Source of the DNA: Endozoicomonas elysicola
Lineage (GTDB): Bacteria; Pseudomonadota; Gammaproteobacteria; Pseudomonadales; Endozoicomonadaceae
Assembly (NCBI RefSeq): GCF_000710775.1
Contig: NZ_JOJP01000001.1
Span: forward strand, 3,278,744 to 3,342,743
DNA length: 64,000 bases
Direction of reading: 5' to 3'
The notes under the pieces are model-generated. The model searched no databases, had not been told where the DNA came from, and was given only the letters and a program-made list of their open reading frames with translations. Position 1 is the first letter of the stretch, and every line of letters begins with the position of its first letter. Both the position numbers and the translations under genes were made by a program. This document shows, piece by piece, positions 30,136 to 40,775 of the stretch.

Positions 30136-30162
30136 AAAAAACAGGCTGTCAAAACCTGTCGC
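30136..30162 (-). terminator. Possible terminator after the potassium channel gene
   Basis: On the minus strand ACAGG and CCTGT pair around a 9-base loop and are followed by TTTTTTC. It begins about 8 bases after the channel gene stop. The stem is short. Confidence 0.5.
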
Positions 30163-30167
30163 CCATT

Positions 30168-31217
30168 TTACAGTTGTTCCCATTGAATTTCATTTCTGTG
30201 GATACGCTGGGCTGACATATAGTAGATAACCTGACCCGCATTGACGATCTCTGCACTACCTGGGTTCAATCTAAGGTCATTTCCCGTCGCTGAGTCCGCA
30301 ACGCCCAGGGCAATTGCTTCATGATTGACCTTAAAAAACTCCAGCAGACGACCAAACGTAGTACCGGCAAAGTTCTCTGGTACACGAACACTGTATTGTG
30401 TGGGTCCAATGAGTGTCGACAGCAGTTGCTGCTGCAGGCGTGATGACCCCGGATCCTGGGCTGAACGAACCAGCAATTCCATGGAAATATTACTGTGGCA
30501 TTCAATTTGTGGACAGTGGGAGTGCAGCAGGTTAACCATCTGGTCACTTTCAAACCAGGCCACAATATGCGCCTTCGTTCGAGTTGCGGCGATAGTAAGG
30601 CAGGTGGCCAGCGTCTGATCATCCGTATCACGAAAGACAATAACCCTTGCGGCATTTTCAATCCCCGTCCGCTGAATCAGCGCGGGATCATTAAGGCTTT
30701 CTCCACGAATAAATAACACTTGTTCCGGAAAGGGATTCTCCATCTCTTGGCTTGTACAAAGCAATACCTTGCGATTCTCCCGGCGAGTATCACCAAATAT
30801 CAGTTCAATCATTTTTGGCGTTTGATTACGGTGCCAGCCAAATATAACAATGTGGTTTTCCAACCCTGAGAAATCTCCCCTACCCTGCATTCCTTTTCTC
30901 CATACCGTAATAAAAAAAGATGACAGTTTCCCTAGTACCGCCGCCAGGAAAACAACACCACCTGGCAGAATAAACAGTGCAGCCAATACCCGCCCCAACT
31001 CACTGCCCGGGCTAAGATCGCCATAACCGACAGTGGTCGATGTCGTTACATAAAAATAAAGCCACTGCGCGGGACTCAGTAAGTCCACTTCCCCAGCCAG
31101 CCACATCAGGCTCCAGGAGAAAGCAAAATGTCCAAGTAACACCAACAGCAGTGCCAACCAGCTCAATTTAAGAAACTGGTTATGAAAAAAACGCATTGTT
31201 GTTTTAAGAAAATCCAA
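30168..31217 (-). CDS. Potassium channel with regulatory NAD-binding (RCK/TrkA-N) domain
   Basis: 349 residues from a TTG at 31217, chosen because GGAG lies eight bases before it; an ATG at 31196 is an alternative. Two membrane helices flank a pore loop with the K+ selectivity filter TVGYGD (residues 62-67). A cytoplasmic RCK domain (HIVIFGWHRN start) and a TrkA-C-like tail follow. Probably a homotetrameric channel of the MthK/Kch type. It is convergent with no gene and divergent from the MFS exporter gene. Confidence 0.88.
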   Translation of the reverse strand: MDFLKTTMRFFHNQFLKLSWLALLLVLLGHFAFSWSLMWLAGEVDLLSPAQWLYFYVTTSTTVGYGDLSPGSELGRVLAALFILPGGVVFLAAVLGKLSSFFITVWRKGMQGRGDFSGLENHIVIFGWHRNQTPKMIELIFGDTRRENRKVLLCTSQEMENPFPEQVLFIRGESLNDPALIQRTGIENAARVIVFRDTDDQTLATCLTIAATRTKAHIVAWFESDQMVNLLHSHCPQIECHSNISMELLVRSAQDPGSSRLQQQLLSTLIGPTQYSVRVPENFAGTTFGRLLEFFKVNHEAIALGVADSATGNDLRLNPGSAEIVNAGQVIYYMSAQRIHRNEIQWEQL

Positions 31218-31483
31218 GTTACTCACTCCATGAATTATCTGGGCGAGATAGTAACATATCCATATATAACCAGACCGGATAATAATGCAGTTATTCACTA
31301 ACAACTTTTTGCTAAAACACAGCTACTCTTAGAATAAGTAGGCGGTGTTGATATATATGTGGTGTTTTTGGATAGAAAATCGGCATAAACACGGATTGTT
31401 CATATAGCGGACATATCGCATTCTCCCACTCCACTTTTTCATCGCACTTTTCATTTCACTCTTTCTCTTAAGAATGGACCATC

Positions 31484-32698
31484 ATGCGGCACCTGAATCC
31501 TGATAAATACCCCGCTTTTGTATTGATAATCCTGACGCTGTTTGCGGTGGTAGGACCTGTGTCCATTGATATTTTCACGCCATCACTCCCGGCGATTACC
31601 GAATATTTCGGTACAACTTCTGCAATTGCTCAGTGGAGCGTCGGCCTGTTTATGCTGGGCTTTTCTCTGTCCATGTTGATCGTAGGGCCACTGGCTGATC
31701 GTCTGGGCCGCAAAAAAACACTGATCATGGGCTACTCTCTCTACCTGGTGGCCACTGGTATTACGCTGTTAACTGACAGTATTCATGTGTTTATTGCTGC
31801 ACGTTTTGCCCAAGCAGTTTTTGGCTGTTTTGGAACCGCTGTCGCCCGGATGATGGCCAGGGATTATTACCGTGATCAAATGGAAGTGAAAATGCTGGCC
31901 TATATTGGCGGCTGCCTGACCATTGCTCCAATGGCTGCTCCTATTGCTGGCGGTTATCTTCAGGAGTATGCAGGCTGGCAATACAGTTTTTATGCGATGG
32001 CAGCCATGGCAGTGATTGCGATGATCGCTCTGATGCTCTTACCTGAGAAAAAGCAGGAAAAGACAGCTGATACAGCTACTCATACCTCTGTCATTGCCGG
32101 TTATAAAGCAGTACTTACAGACTCTCGCTACCTGCGTTTCACCATTGCTGCCGGTGCTGCATTTGCAGGAGCCTTTGTATTCGTCGCCGGTGGTTCATTC
32201 GTGCTTATCGGCCAGCTGGGTATCTCACCAGCCATTTATGGTTACCTTTTTGCTGTCGCTATTGCCAGCTATCTGTTGAGTGCTTCCATTGGGCCTAAAT
32301 TAACGGCAAGCATGAGCAGGAATCAGAGTACGTTGATGGCAGGAACGCTTCTGGTTGTTGGAGCCATGGTATCTCTGGGCAGCGGCTTATTAACTGACGG
32401 CCAGTCGATTACCGGTTATGTTGCTGGTATTGCCATTTACGAATTAGGCCTCGGTCTGTTCATGCCACTCTGCCAGGCCAGAGCGACTGAACATATGAAG
32501 GAGAATATGGGCACGGCGGCTGGCCTTATTTTCTTTATTGAAATGTTGCTGGCTACTCTGATCAGTGCCCTGATTAGCTTCCTGCCAGAAGCTGGTACCC
32601 TGTCGTTGTCTGCCATTACGCTGGTCGCCGTCGCCATCTCCGGTTTCTGTCTGATGAAAACCAATGATGTAGCAGAAGCCACTCCACAGGCAGCCTGA
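31484..32698 (+). CDS. MFS drug exporter, Bcr/CflA family
   Basis: 404-residue inner-membrane transporter with twelve predicted helices. The N-terminal block VSIDIFTPSLPAI and the loop 2-3 motif GPLADRLGRKKTL (about residues 68-80) are typical of the Bcr/CflA (DHA1) subfamily that exports drugs, polyamines or small metabolites by proton antiport. A strong terminator follows, so it is probably monocistronic. Confidence 0.9.
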   Translation: MRHLNPDKYPAFVLIILTLFAVVGPVSIDIFTPSLPAITEYFGTTSAIAQWSVGLFMLGFSLSMLIVGPLADRLGRKKTLIMGYSLYLVATGITLLTDSIHVFIAARFAQAVFGCFGTAVARMMARDYYRDQMEVKMLAYIGGCLTIAPMAAPIAGGYLQEYAGWQYSFYAMAAMAVIAMIALMLLPEKKQEKTADTATHTSVIAGYKAVLTDSRYLRFTIAAGAAFAGAFVFVAGGSFVLIGQLGISPAIYGYLFAVAIASYLLSASIGPKLTASMSRNQSTLMAGTLLVVGAMVSLGSGLLTDGQSITGYVAGIAIYELGLGLFMPLCQARATEHMKENMGTAAGLIFFIEMLLATLISALISFLPEAGTLSLSAITLVAVAISGFCLMKTNDVAEATPQAA

Positions 32699-32716
32699 AT
32701 CTGTTAATATCGAGAT

Positions 32717-32747
32717 GGGTATGGCCCCTGCCATACCCGTTTTTTTA
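32717..32747 (+). terminator. Rho-independent terminator after Bcr/CflA gene
   Basis: Perfect 9-bp stem GGGTATGGC / GCCATACCC with a 4-base loop, then G and a run of eight T. Confidence 0.92.
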
Positions 32748-32774
32748 TAGAACTGTTTCAGGTCCTTGTCATTT

Positions 32775-33203
32775 ATGAGCGATACCGTTTACATGGAGAT
32801 GGCCCACTCCCTGGCCAAATTATCAAAGTGTGTGCGCCTTCAGGTAGGCTGCCTGCTGGTAAAGAATGGACGGGTACTCTCTACCGGTGTTAATGGCACA
32901 CCTTCCGGCTACATCAACTGCAATGAAGCCGAGTACGAAGAGCACCACCCCTGGTCTCTCAGACATGAAATCCACGCTGAACTCAATGCCGTAATATGGG
33001 CAGCAAGACTGGGTACACCTATCGAAGGTGCCACCGCTTATGTAACCCACAGCCCCTGTGATCAGTGCACCAAAAATCTACTGGCAGCGGGTATTGCACG
33101 TATCGTTTATGATGTGCAATACGATCGCAACCCTCAGGAAGAGCTGTCACAGTTCTGTCGTGAAAATGGTGTTGCGATCGAACAGGTTTCTATCGATAAA
33201 TAG
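32775..33203 (+). CDS. dCMP deaminase-like zinc-dependent deaminase
   Basis: 142-residue protein of the cytidine/deoxycytidylate deaminase fold. The zinc site is complete: His67 and Glu69 in HAELNAV, Cys95 and Cys98 in SPCDQC. Family members deaminate dCMP to dUMP for thymidylate synthesis; ComEB-like proteins are close relatives, so the substrate is not certain. Start at the ATG 32775 rather than the TTG at 32766. It lies between the MFS gene terminator and metH. Confidence 0.85.
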   Translation: MSDTVYMEMAHSLAKLSKCVRLQVGCLLVKNGRVLSTGVNGTPSGYINCNEAEYEEHHPWSLRHEIHAELNAVIWAARLGTPIEGATAYVTHSPCDQCTKNLLAAGIARIVYDVQYDRNPQEELSQFCRENGVAIEQVSIDK

Positions 33204-33233
33204 ACAGATAAAGTACCCAGAGTCCAACCACTG

Positions 33234-33262
33234 AAGCTAGAACTTCCGTTCTGGCTTTCTAG
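33234..33262 (+). terminator. Hairpin between deaminase gene and metH
   Basis: 10-bp stem AAGCTAGAAC / GTTCTGGCTT (one T-G pair) with loop TTCC, followed by only a weak T-rich tail. It may end the deaminase transcript or act in the metH leader. Confidence 0.5.
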
Positions 33263-33326
33263 GTACAAATCCCGACCTTTCTGATACCATTGCCGACCAG
33301 AACGAATAATCATTGGTCTGCTATCC

Positions 33327-36300
33327 ATGCTGCAAGCTACGCCACAACAAATAAAAGCCCTCACTGAACTACAACAACATCTGAAAAGAAAGATTCTGAT
33401 TCTTGATGGTGCAATGGGTACGATGATTCAGGGCTACAAACTGGGGGAGGCGGATTACCGTGGTGAACGCTTTGCCAGTCACGCGTGTGATGTAAAGGGA
33501 AACAACGACCTGCTGGTGCTGACCCGTCCGGATATCATTCAACAGATTCACCGAGATTATCTCGTAGCCGGTGCAGATATACTCGAAACTAACACCTTCA
33601 ATGCCACCACCATTGCCATGGCGGATTACCAGATGGAAGATCTGGTGCCAGAAATCAACCGGGAAGCGGCACGTCTGGCCCGTGAAGTGGCTGATGAGTT
33701 CACCAGAGCCAACCCTGACAAGCCCCGTTTTGTTGCAGGTGTTTTAGGCCCAACCAACCGTACCGCCTCCATCTCACCCGATGTCAATAATCCCGGCTAT
33801 CGCAATACCAGTTTTAATGAACTGGTGACGGCCTATCAGCAAGCAGCCATGGCACTGATTGAAGGTGGTTCTGATATTCTGTTGATTGAAACGATTTTTG
33901 ACACGCTGAATGCAAAGGCAGCTATCTATGCGGTCAAAGATCTGTTTGATCAGCTGGGCTTCTCTCTTCCCATCATGATTTCCGGGACGATTACCGACGC
34001 CTCCGGACGAACACTTTCCGGTCAGACGACAGAGGCCTTCTGGAACTCGATAGAACACGCACAGCCCATCTCCGTTGGATTAAACTGCGCACTAGGTGCC
34101 ACGGAATTACGTCCCTATCTGGAAGAGCTGTCGAATTGTGCAGGCACCTGGATCAGTGCACACCCCAATGCCGGACTACCCAACGCATTTGGTGAGTATG
34201 ATCAGACGCCTGAAGAGATGGCCGATATTGTAGGGGAGTTTGCCCAAGCTGGGCTGGTCAATATTATTGGTGGCTGCTGTGGTACATCGCCAGCTCATAT
34301 CAAGGCAATTGCTGACAAAGTAGCCGACATTTCTCCCCGTGTGATCCCTGAAATTCCTGTCGCTTGTCGTTTGAGTGGCCTGGAGCCTTTCAACATCGAC
34401 AACAACTCTCTGTTCGTCAACGTGGGTGAACGGTGTAACGTTACCGGCTCGGCACGATTCAAGCGCCTGATTATTGAAGAAGATTACGACACCGCCCTGG
34501 ATGTCGCGCGAGATCAGGTAGAAAACGGTGCCCAGGTCATCGATATCAATATGGATGAGGGGATGCTCGATGCCAAAAGCGCCATGGTCACATTCCTCAA
34601 CCTGGTCACATCAGAGCCTGACATCTCCAAGGTGCCGGTGATGGTCGACTCATCCAAATGGGAAGTCATTGAAGCCGGCCTGCAGTGTATCCAAGGCAAG
34701 GGCATTGTAAATTCCATCAGCATTAAGGAAGGGGAAGAAACCTTCCGCAAACAGGCACGTCTATGTCGAAACTATGGTGCAGCTGTTGTAGTCATGGCAT
34801 TCGATGAACAGGGTCAGGCCGATACCGAAGCCCGAAAGATTGAAATCTGCCAACGTTCATACGACATTCTGGTGAACGACATTGGATTTCCACCTCAGGA
34901 CATTATCTTTGACCCTAATATCTTTGCCGTCGCAACGGGAATCGATGAACACAATAATTACGCCGTAGACTTCATCAATGCGGTGCAATTTATCCGTGAC
35001 AACCTGCCTCATGCCATGAGTTCGGGCGGTGTCAGTAATGTCTCCTTCTCGTTCCGGGGCAATAATCCGGTGCGGGAAGCGATTCATGCCGTTTTTCTGT
35101 ATCACGCCATTAAAGCTGGCCTGACCATGGGTATTGTTAATGCTGGCCTGCTGGAAATCGTCGAAGAAATACCCAAAGAGCTCAGAGATAAAGTTGAGGA
35201 CGTTATCCTCAACCGCTCCAATGATGCGACGGAAGCGTTACTTGCCATTGCAGAAAATTACCGCGCAGGTGGCACAGCTGAGAAAAAGGCAGAAGATCTT
35301 GCCTGGCGTGAATGGCCGGTCACGAGGCGGCTTGAGCACGCACTGGTCAAAGGAATTACCACCTACATTATTGAAGATACCGAAGCAGCACGAATTGCAG
35401 CCCGCCGCCCCATTGAGGTGATTGAAGGGCCGTTGATGGATGGTATGAATGTCGTCGGCGACCTCTTTGGGGCCGGTAAGATGTTTCTACCTCAAGTGGT
35501 AAAAAGTGCTCGCGTTATGAAGCAGGCAGTCGCGCACCTAATCCCTTTTATTGAAGAAGAAAAAGGTGGGTCTGCCCGATCAAATGGCAAAATACTGATG
35601 GCTACAGTTAAGGGTGATGTACACGATATCGGCAAAAACATTGTTGGTGTGGTTCTGGCCTGTAACAACTTCGAAGTCATCGACCTCGGTGTCATGGTAC
35701 CCTGCGAAACCATCCTGAAAACAGCCATTGAGGAAAAGGTCGATATTATTGGACTCAGTGGCTTGATTACCCCATCACTCGACGAGATGGTCCATGTAGC
35801 CAGTGAAATGCAGCGTCAGGGCATAAACCTGCCTTTGATGATTGGCGGCGCAACCACGTCCAGAGCCCATACGGCCGTTAAAATCGAACCAAAATTTCAA
35901 GACAATCTTGCCATCTACGTTACCGATGCATCCCGAAGCGTGGGTATCTCGACCCGTTTGATGAGTGATACGCTCAAACCAGTACTGGTTGAAGAAACGC
36001 GTTCAGAGTATGAGAAGATTCGTATTCGTCATGAAAAGCGAAGCAATAAACGAGCGTTGTTGACCTATGCAGAAGCCGTAGATAATGCTTTCCAACCAAA
36101 CTGGAAAAGCTATGAGCCGCCGAAGCCAGCCTTTACTGGTGTAAAAGTCTTTGAAGACTACCCTCTGTCTGAGCTCGTTAATTATATTGATTGGACTCCG
36201 TTCTTTATCACCTGGGATCTGGCAGGTAAATTCCCAGCCATTTTAAAAGATGAAATCGTGGGAGATGCAGCCACCAGCCTCTTTAATGATGCCAGACAAA

Positions 36301-37034
36301 TGCTGGATAAGCTGATCAATGAGAAACTGATCAGCGCCAGAGCTGTTATTGGTTTCTGGCCTGCTAACCAAGTCAATCATAATGACATCACTCTCTACAC
36401 TGACGATACTCGAACCGAGGCCAAAGCACAGTTACACCATCTACGACAGCAGGCTCCCAAGCCGGAAGATAAGCCCAACTACAGCCTGTCCGATTTCGTG
36501 GCTCCGGAGTCATCCGGACTGGCAGACTACGTCGGAGGGTTTATCACCACGGCAGGGATTGGTGCGGAGGAACTAGCCAAAACGTATGAAAATGCAGGTG
36601 ATGACTACAACAGCATTATGGTTAAGGCTCTGGCGGACCGGCTGGCCGAAGCCTTTGCCGAGTGCATGCATGAGAGAGTCAGGAAAGAATACTGGGCTTA
36701 TGCCTCTAATGAACAGCTCAGCAATGATGAGCTGATTAAAGAGAAATACACTGGTATTCGCCCGGCACCCGGCTATCCCGCTTGCCCGGATCATACTGAA
36801 AAAGCAACGTTGTTTACTCTGCTCAATGGCGAAGCAAATGCAGGTGTTTCACTCACCGAACATTTTGCCATGATGCCCGCAGCCAGTGTCAGTGGCTGGT
36901 ATTTCTCTCATCCGGATGCCAAGTATTTTGGCCTGGGTAAAATAGATAAAGATCAGCTGAAAGCCTATGCTGAACGAAAGGGCTGGTCATTGGAAGAAGC
37001 TGAACGATGGCTCCGTCCCAACCTCGCTGACTGA
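33327..37034 (+). CDS. metH: Cobalamin-dependent methionine synthase
   Basis: 1235-residue enzyme that transfers a methyl group from 5-methyltetrahydrofolate to homocysteine by way of methylcobalamin. All four modules are present. The homocysteine domain has zinc ligands Cys254, Cys317 and Cys318. The pterin domain begins near [17 protein letters not shown] (about 365). The cap and B12 domains follow, with GDVHDIG placing His766 as the cobalt ligand. The C-terminal AdoMet reactivation domain ends at about 1230. No B12 riboswitch was seen in the short leader. Confidence 0.97.
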   Translation: MLQATPQQIKALTELQQHLKRKILILDGAMGTMIQGYKLGEADYRGERFASHACDVKGNNDLLVLTRPDIIQQIHRDYLVAGADILETNTFNATTIAMADYQMEDLVPEINREAARLAREVADEFTRANPDKPRFVAGVLGPTNRTASISPDVNNPGYRNTSFNELVTAYQQAAMALIEGGSDILLIETIFDTLNAKAAIYAVKDLFDQLGFSLPIMISGTITDASGRTLSGQTTEAFWNSIEHAQPISVGLNCALGATELRPYLEELSNCAGTWISAHPNAGLPNAFGEYDQTPEEMADIVGEFAQAGLVNIIGGCCGTSPAHIKAIADKVADISPRVIPEIPVACRLSGLEPFNIDNNSLFVNVGERCNVTGSARFKRLIIEEDYDTALDVARDQVENGAQVIDINMDEGMLDAKSAMVTFLNLVTSEPDISKVPVMVDSSKWEVIEAGLQCIQGKGIVNSISIKEGEETFRKQARLCRNYGAAVVVMAFDEQGQADTEARKIEICQRSYDILVNDIGFPPQDIIFDPNIFAVATGIDEHNNYAVDFINAVQFIRDNLPHAMSSGGVSNVSFSFRGNNPVREAIHAVFLYHAIKAGLTMGIVNAGLLEIVEEIPKELRDKVEDVILNRSNDATEALLAIAENYRAGGTAEKKAEDLAWREWPVTRRLEHALVKGITTYIIEDTEAARIAARRPIEVIEGPLMDGMNVVGDLFGAGKMFLPQVVKSARVMKQAVAHLIPFIEEEKGGSARSNGKILMATVKGDVHDIGKNIVGVVLACNNFEVIDLGVMVPCETILKTAIEEKVDIIGLSGLITPSLDEMVHVASEMQRQGINLPLMIGGATTSRAHTAVKIEPKFQDNLAIYVTDASRSVGISTRLMSDTLKPVLVEETRSEYEKIRIRHEKRSNKRALLTYAEAVDNAFQPNWKSYEPPKPAFTGVKVFEDYPLSELVNYIDWTPFFITWDLAGKFPAILKDEIVGDAATSLFNDARQMLDKLINEKLISARAVIGFWPANQVNHNDITLYTDDTRTEAKAQLHHLRQQAPKPEDKPNYSLSDFVAPESSGLADYVGGFITTAGIGAEELAKTYENAGDDYNSIMVKALADRLAEAFAECMHERVRKEYWAYASNEQLSNDELIKEKYTGIRPAPGYPACPDHTEKATLFTLLNGEANAGVSLTEHFAMMPAASVSGWYFSHPDAKYFGLGKIDKDQLKAYAERKGWSLEEAERWLRPNLAD

Positions 37035-37039
37035 TCCAG

Positions 37040-37064
37040 AAAGGGGCTGAAGAGCCCCTTTTTA
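37040..37064 (+). terminator. Rho-independent terminator after metH
   Basis: Stem AAAGGGGCT / AGCCCCTTT with loop GAAG and a T-run, starting six bases after the metH stop. Confidence 0.92.
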
Positions 37065-37314
37065 CTGCAAAAATGCCACAATTTTAGACATCATTACTAT
37101 TTGACTCATGATCCTGTGCGGTGCGGCACTCTGCACTTATGCTGTTTGTATTTCCGGTAAAATACCGTTAAGTCACAGACAGAACCTAATAAAAATGCAT
37201 ACAATTCTTGCTATTCATCATGAAAATAGCGTACTGCTATATAGGTGAATACCCGATTTTATTTTTCTCAGCCCTCATTTGCGATTTAAGACTGTTAGAA
37301 ATGATGGAGTCAGT

Positions 37315-38637
37315 TTGAAGCAAAGGCTTGCCACAATACTTCAGTTAGGGTTCCCCATCATGCTGGCCATGCTCTCCCAGAGCATGATCAATCTGGTGGA
37401 TGCTGCCCTGGTGGGACCATTGGGAGAAAATGCACTGGCAGCTGTCGGTGCCGGCAGCTATGCAAATTTTGTCGCCCTATCCCTGATGACCGGACTTTCT
37501 GCTGCCATTCAGGCTCAGGTTGCGCGTCGTGTCGGGGCCGGTCGCCTTGATGAGTGTGCTATGCCTACTAACCACGGACTTATCATCGCTTTTTGCTTTG
37601 CCATGCCACTCAGCATAATCCTGATGATTGCAGCCCCCTGGTTACTTGAATTATTCGCTCAAAATTCCCCAACCTTTAAGGGAGAAGCAACCAACTATTT
37701 TCAAATAAGGGTCATGGCGCTCACTGCTGCTGCAATGAACCTTTCCTTCCGTGGTTTCTGGAACGGTATTGGTGAGCCAAAAGGCTTCCTTAAGCTCCTG
37801 GTCTTTACTCATATCTGCAATGTCATTCTCAGCTATCTGTTAATTTATGGAAAGCTGGGACTACCCGCCCTTGGGGTAAAGGGGGCTGCTTTTGGCACAT
37901 TCATTTCCATGTACCTTGGCGCTTTTCTCAATCTCTGGATTTTGAATAAAAAAGCCAGAAAATACGGTTTCCTGACCCGTTGGAAAAATTGGGCTGCGTT
38001 AAAACGTCTGGTATTTCTTGCCATTCCAGACTCCCTACAACAGACGTTATTCGCTCTGGGCATGATGATGCTTTTTGCCATTGTCGCCCAGTTGGGCATT
38101 AGTGAAATGGCCATAGCCCATGTGCTACTCAACATCTCACTGATGCTCATATTACCCGGCTTGGGACTGGGTATGGCGGCCAACACTCTGGTCAGTCAGA
38201 GCCTTGGAGCCCGTGAGCCGGAGGTTGCCTGGCGCTGGGGACAGGAAGTGATGTACACCGCCAGTGCAGTTTTACTGGTACTGAGCCTGCCTTTAATTTT
38301 TCTTCCAAAAGCAGTGCTTTCCCTGTTTCTCCACGATCCTGCACTACTGGCAATGGGCGCAATACCATTGCAATTGACAGGTATTGGTATCGTTCTGGAT
38401 GCCCCATCGCTGGTATTTGTTCAGGCCTTGCTTGGAGCAGGAGCGAACCGAACGGTTCTGTGCATCCGATTCGTAGCCCAATGGCTCATCCTACTGCCAC
38501 TCTGCTGGCTTATAGGCCCTATTCTTGGCCTAGGACTTACGGCTGTCTGGGCAGTGCCTACTCTTCAGCGAATCATTACCTCAGTCAGCTTTCTGGCCGT
38601 CTGGCATTCAAGGCGATGGAGTAAAATACAAGTGTAA
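37315..38637 (+). CDS. MATE family multidrug/metabolite exporter
   Basis: About 440 residues with twelve hydrophobic spans in two six-helix halves. The first helix, LGFPIMLAMLSQSMINLVDAALVGPLG, is a clear MatE-domain opening. It exports cationic compounds by Na+ or H+ antiport. No ATG is available near the N-terminus; a TTG at 37315 preceded by GGAG five bases upstream is the best start, and a TTG at 37279 is the alternative. Preceded by the metH terminator, so it has its own promoter. Confidence 0.88.
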   Translation: MKQRLATILQLGFPIMLAMLSQSMINLVDAALVGPLGENALAAVGAGSYANFVALSLMTGLSAAIQAQVARRVGAGRLDECAMPTNHGLIIAFCFAMPLSIILMIAAPWLLELFAQNSPTFKGEATNYFQIRVMALTAAAMNLSFRGFWNGIGEPKGFLKLLVFTHICNVILSYLLIYGKLGLPALGVKGAAFGTFISMYLGAFLNLWILNKKARKYGFLTRWKNWAALKRLVFLAIPDSLQQTLFALGMMMLFAIVAQLGISEMAIAHVLLNISLMLILPGLGLGMAANTLVSQSLGAREPEVAWRWGQEVMYTASAVLLVLSLPLIFLPKAVLSLFLHDPALLAMGAIPLQLTGIGIVLDAPSLVFVQALLGAGANRTVLCIRFVAQWLILLPLCWLIGPILGLGLTAVWAVPTLQRIITSVSFLAVWHSRRWSKIQV

Positions 38638-38834
38638 GCTCACTATCAGATCGGCCTGCTTATGTCCTAGCCTTTGAAGATGCAGGGTTACTGGCTGAGT
38701 TCACTCATTGAATCGCCAGCTCGACCGGTCACATAGTTGATCCAAGCTCCCGGTACCCGAGGACATAAAGACTTCACTCTCTTGCCGCTTACCTGCACCT
38801 TCAAACTCTTTGGGGGATAGCGACATTACTGATA

Positions 38835-39191
38835 TTAATAAATATCGAGGATGATCTTACAGGAGTCCGTTTCCAACCCTTTTTCACAGGTAATGACCAC
38901 TGCTGACTCACAGGTTTGCAGTGTACCTGAGTACATAATGGTCAAAATATCATCCGAAGTACCCGGATTATCTTTCACAAGCTCTTCCTGAGTTTCACGA
39001 ACACAGCGCTCATACGCATTCTGTACGGTGTCATTATCAGACATAATCGGAATTTCACCCAACACTACGCCTGGATCACTACCGCCGCAACCTGCCAGTG
39101 CAAGAGAAAGAACAAACAATCCAGTATAGGTAGACAGAGAATGGAAAGTAGGTTTATAGCATCGAGAAATGGATGATTTTTTTATTGTCAT
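38835..39191 (-). CDS. Putative lipoprotein
   Basis: 118 residues from the ATG at 39191 (AGGGA nine bases upstream), although the open frame extends to 39329. A signal peptide ends in the lipobox LALAGCGG (Cys near 35). The mature part has five cysteines, four of them clustered in the C-terminal third, suggesting disulfides in the periplasm. No family recognised. Confidence 0.7.
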   Translation of the reverse strand: MTIKKSSISRCYKPTFHSLSTYTGLFVLSLALAGCGGSDPGVVLGEIPIMSDNDTVQNAYERCVRETQEELVKDNPGTSDDILTIMYSGTLQTCESAVVITCEKGLETDSCKIILDIY

Positions 39192-39353
39192 TTTTGCATG
39201 TCCCTGTATGCAACTCTTCCAACTTAAACTCCGATTGAAATGAAAAAACAAGATGACTAAGGCAACTTTGGACTGGAAGAGCATAAAAATAAAAAACAAT
39301 ATAATATCAGGCGGCACTTTGGGCAACATTTGATCAGTGCTTCCACTTAATCC

Positions 39354-40016
39354 TCAGTTAACCAGAAAAGTAAGTTCGCTTCTTTCTCCAGCCTCGATTT
39401 TTCGCCAATGCTCGTCAAAATTGATCAGGTCACGCAACGAATCACCGTCCTGCACCCTGGCAAGAACCAACCCTTCTTTGGCCTTGATATCTTCTGCAAC
39501 AGGAATCAGACGGACAGCTTCTTCCAGGGTTAAAACCAGCAGGCCATCATCATCACCAAAAACTATCTCACCGGGGTGAACGGTTACCCCACCACACTCA
39601 ACAATGACCTGGGTATGAAATGCCCTTTTTGATGTTCCAGACATCGGGGTAATAGAGTGCGCATAAACAGGAAAGTTAGTTTTCCTTACCGCAGCAGTGT
39701 CACGAACAGCGCCATCAATAACAAAGCCAGCAAGCCCCTTACGCATGGCCTCAGTTACAAATAACTCTCCAGCAACAGCCAGGCGACTGCCCTGTGTTTC
39801 AATAACAATGACATCACCAACATTTGCGTCATGAATGGATTTAAGAACAGTAAGGAAATCATTATGACAGTTTACTGTATAAGCACAGCCTATCAGCTTT
39901 AGGCCTGGCTGTACTGGCCGTATTGCCGAGCTGATAACTCTCAGGCGCTTATCCGCATCGGCAAGGTGAGCTGTACTCAAGTTGGCCAGCCGGGAACGTA
40001 TCTCATTAATCTCCAT
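39354..40016 (-). CDS. RraA-like family protein (aldolase/demethylmenaquinone methyltransferase-like)
   Basis: 220-residue protein of the RraA/HMG-aldolase fold. The conserved pieces are GDVIVIETQG, GFVIDGAVRDTAAV (the Arg-Asp pair that binds substrate or metal in aldolase members) and HPGEIVFGDDDG. The family contains RNase E regulators as well as 4-hydroxy-4-methyl-2-oxoglutarate aldolases. This length and the retained RD motif fit the aldolase-like branch, but the substrate is unknown. TGAGG about eight bases before the ATG at 40016 sets the start. Confidence 0.8.
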   Translation of the reverse strand: MEINEIRSRLANLSTAHLADADKRLRVISSAIRPVQPGLKLIGCAYTVNCHNDFLTVLKSIHDANVGDVIVIETQGSRLAVAGELFVTEAMRKGLAGFVIDGAVRDTAAVRKTNFPVYAHSITPMSGTSKRAFHTQVIVECGGVTVHPGEIVFGDDDGLLVLTLEEAVRLIPVAEDIKAKEGLVLARVQDGDSLRDLINFDEHWRKIEAGERSELTFLVN

Positions 40017-40101
40017 GAAAAAAACCTCAGGCAATACCTGTCAGATGATTTTCTAAGAGCTTAGCCTGAATATGATAAATACCCATGAAATAGTATAAAA
40101 A

Positions 40102-40263
40102 CTATTTAAAAACACAGTGCTTGGCAAAATCTGCAGCTTCGTTGGCAGTCCAATCCCCTTTTGGTTTCTCCTTCAAGTCATTACACCAGGCTTCACTGCC
40201 AACCTCAGGCGCACAGCCAACAATAAAAAGTGAGGTTAAAACCACCGCAAATAATCGCTTCAT
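40102..40263 (-). CDS. Small DUF3012 lipoprotein
   Basis: 53-residue protein with AGGATGAG just ahead of the ATG at 40263. A signal peptide ends in the lipobox IVGC (Cys17). The mature part, APEVGSEAWCNDLKEKPKGD followed by WTANEAADFAKHC, is the hallmark of DUF3012, a family of tiny outer-membrane-type lipoproteins in gammaproteobacteria with no known function. Two further cysteines could form a disulfide. Confidence 0.88.
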   Translation of the reverse strand: MKRLFAVVLTSLFIVGCAPEVGSEAWCNDLKEKPKGDWTANEAADFAKHCVFK

Positions 40264-40328
40264 CGAACTCATCCTTTTCACGTATTACCAGTTACCTGAA
40301 CAGAATACGCGTTATTAACAGCGGATTG

Positions 40329-40637
40329 CTAGGGCGTTTGTGGGCCACATTCAATATGATCCAGCACTAAAGGTGCCACCGGACCTAAAGACCCATGCGG
40401 TTGACCTTCCCGTGAGCTCTCGCGACGAAAAAAAGCCCGACATTCATCACGAAAATAAACCACGTATTCATCAAGGTTAATTGATTGAAGTCCTGAAGCC
40501 ATAAGATCATTACTCTCAACAACTTCAAGCATGGCCTTCACATCGTTAATATTCTGATACTTCGGAGGAAGTGCCCCGACAGCCAGTACTCCGGCAGACA
40601 TGAGCACCCCGGACAACAGAATGAGTGGCTTTTTCAT
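40329..40637 (-). CDS. Hypothetical exported protein
   Basis: 102 residues from the ATG at 40637, supported by TGGAG seven bases upstream. An N-terminal signal peptide (MKKPLILLSGVLMSAGVLAV, cleavage probably near residue 22) precedes a mature part with no family match. Two cysteines lie in the C-terminal half. It is in line with the small DUF3012 lipoprotein 66 bases downstream and the two may share a transcript. Confidence 0.65.
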   Translation of the reverse strand: MKKPLILLSGVLMSAGVLAVGALPPKYQNINDVKAMLEVVESNDLMASGLQSINLDEYVVYFRDECRAFFRRESSREGQPHGSLGPVAPLVLDHIECGPQTP

Positions 40638-40775
40638 AATCAAACTCCAGAAAAAAGAAAGCATCTACCAGCCTGGTTCCAAGCTGAGCCATCAAGACCG
40701 GGTAAAAAAACGCTCATCTTCCCGAACTGACATACTAAAAAGTAGACGTATTTTTCAAAGAGTCAGGCAGTACCG

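Noticed and set aside
29932-30167. Search for TorR boxes upstream of torE
   Set aside because: No repeated CTGTTCATAT-like sequence was found; the best partial match is too weak to call.
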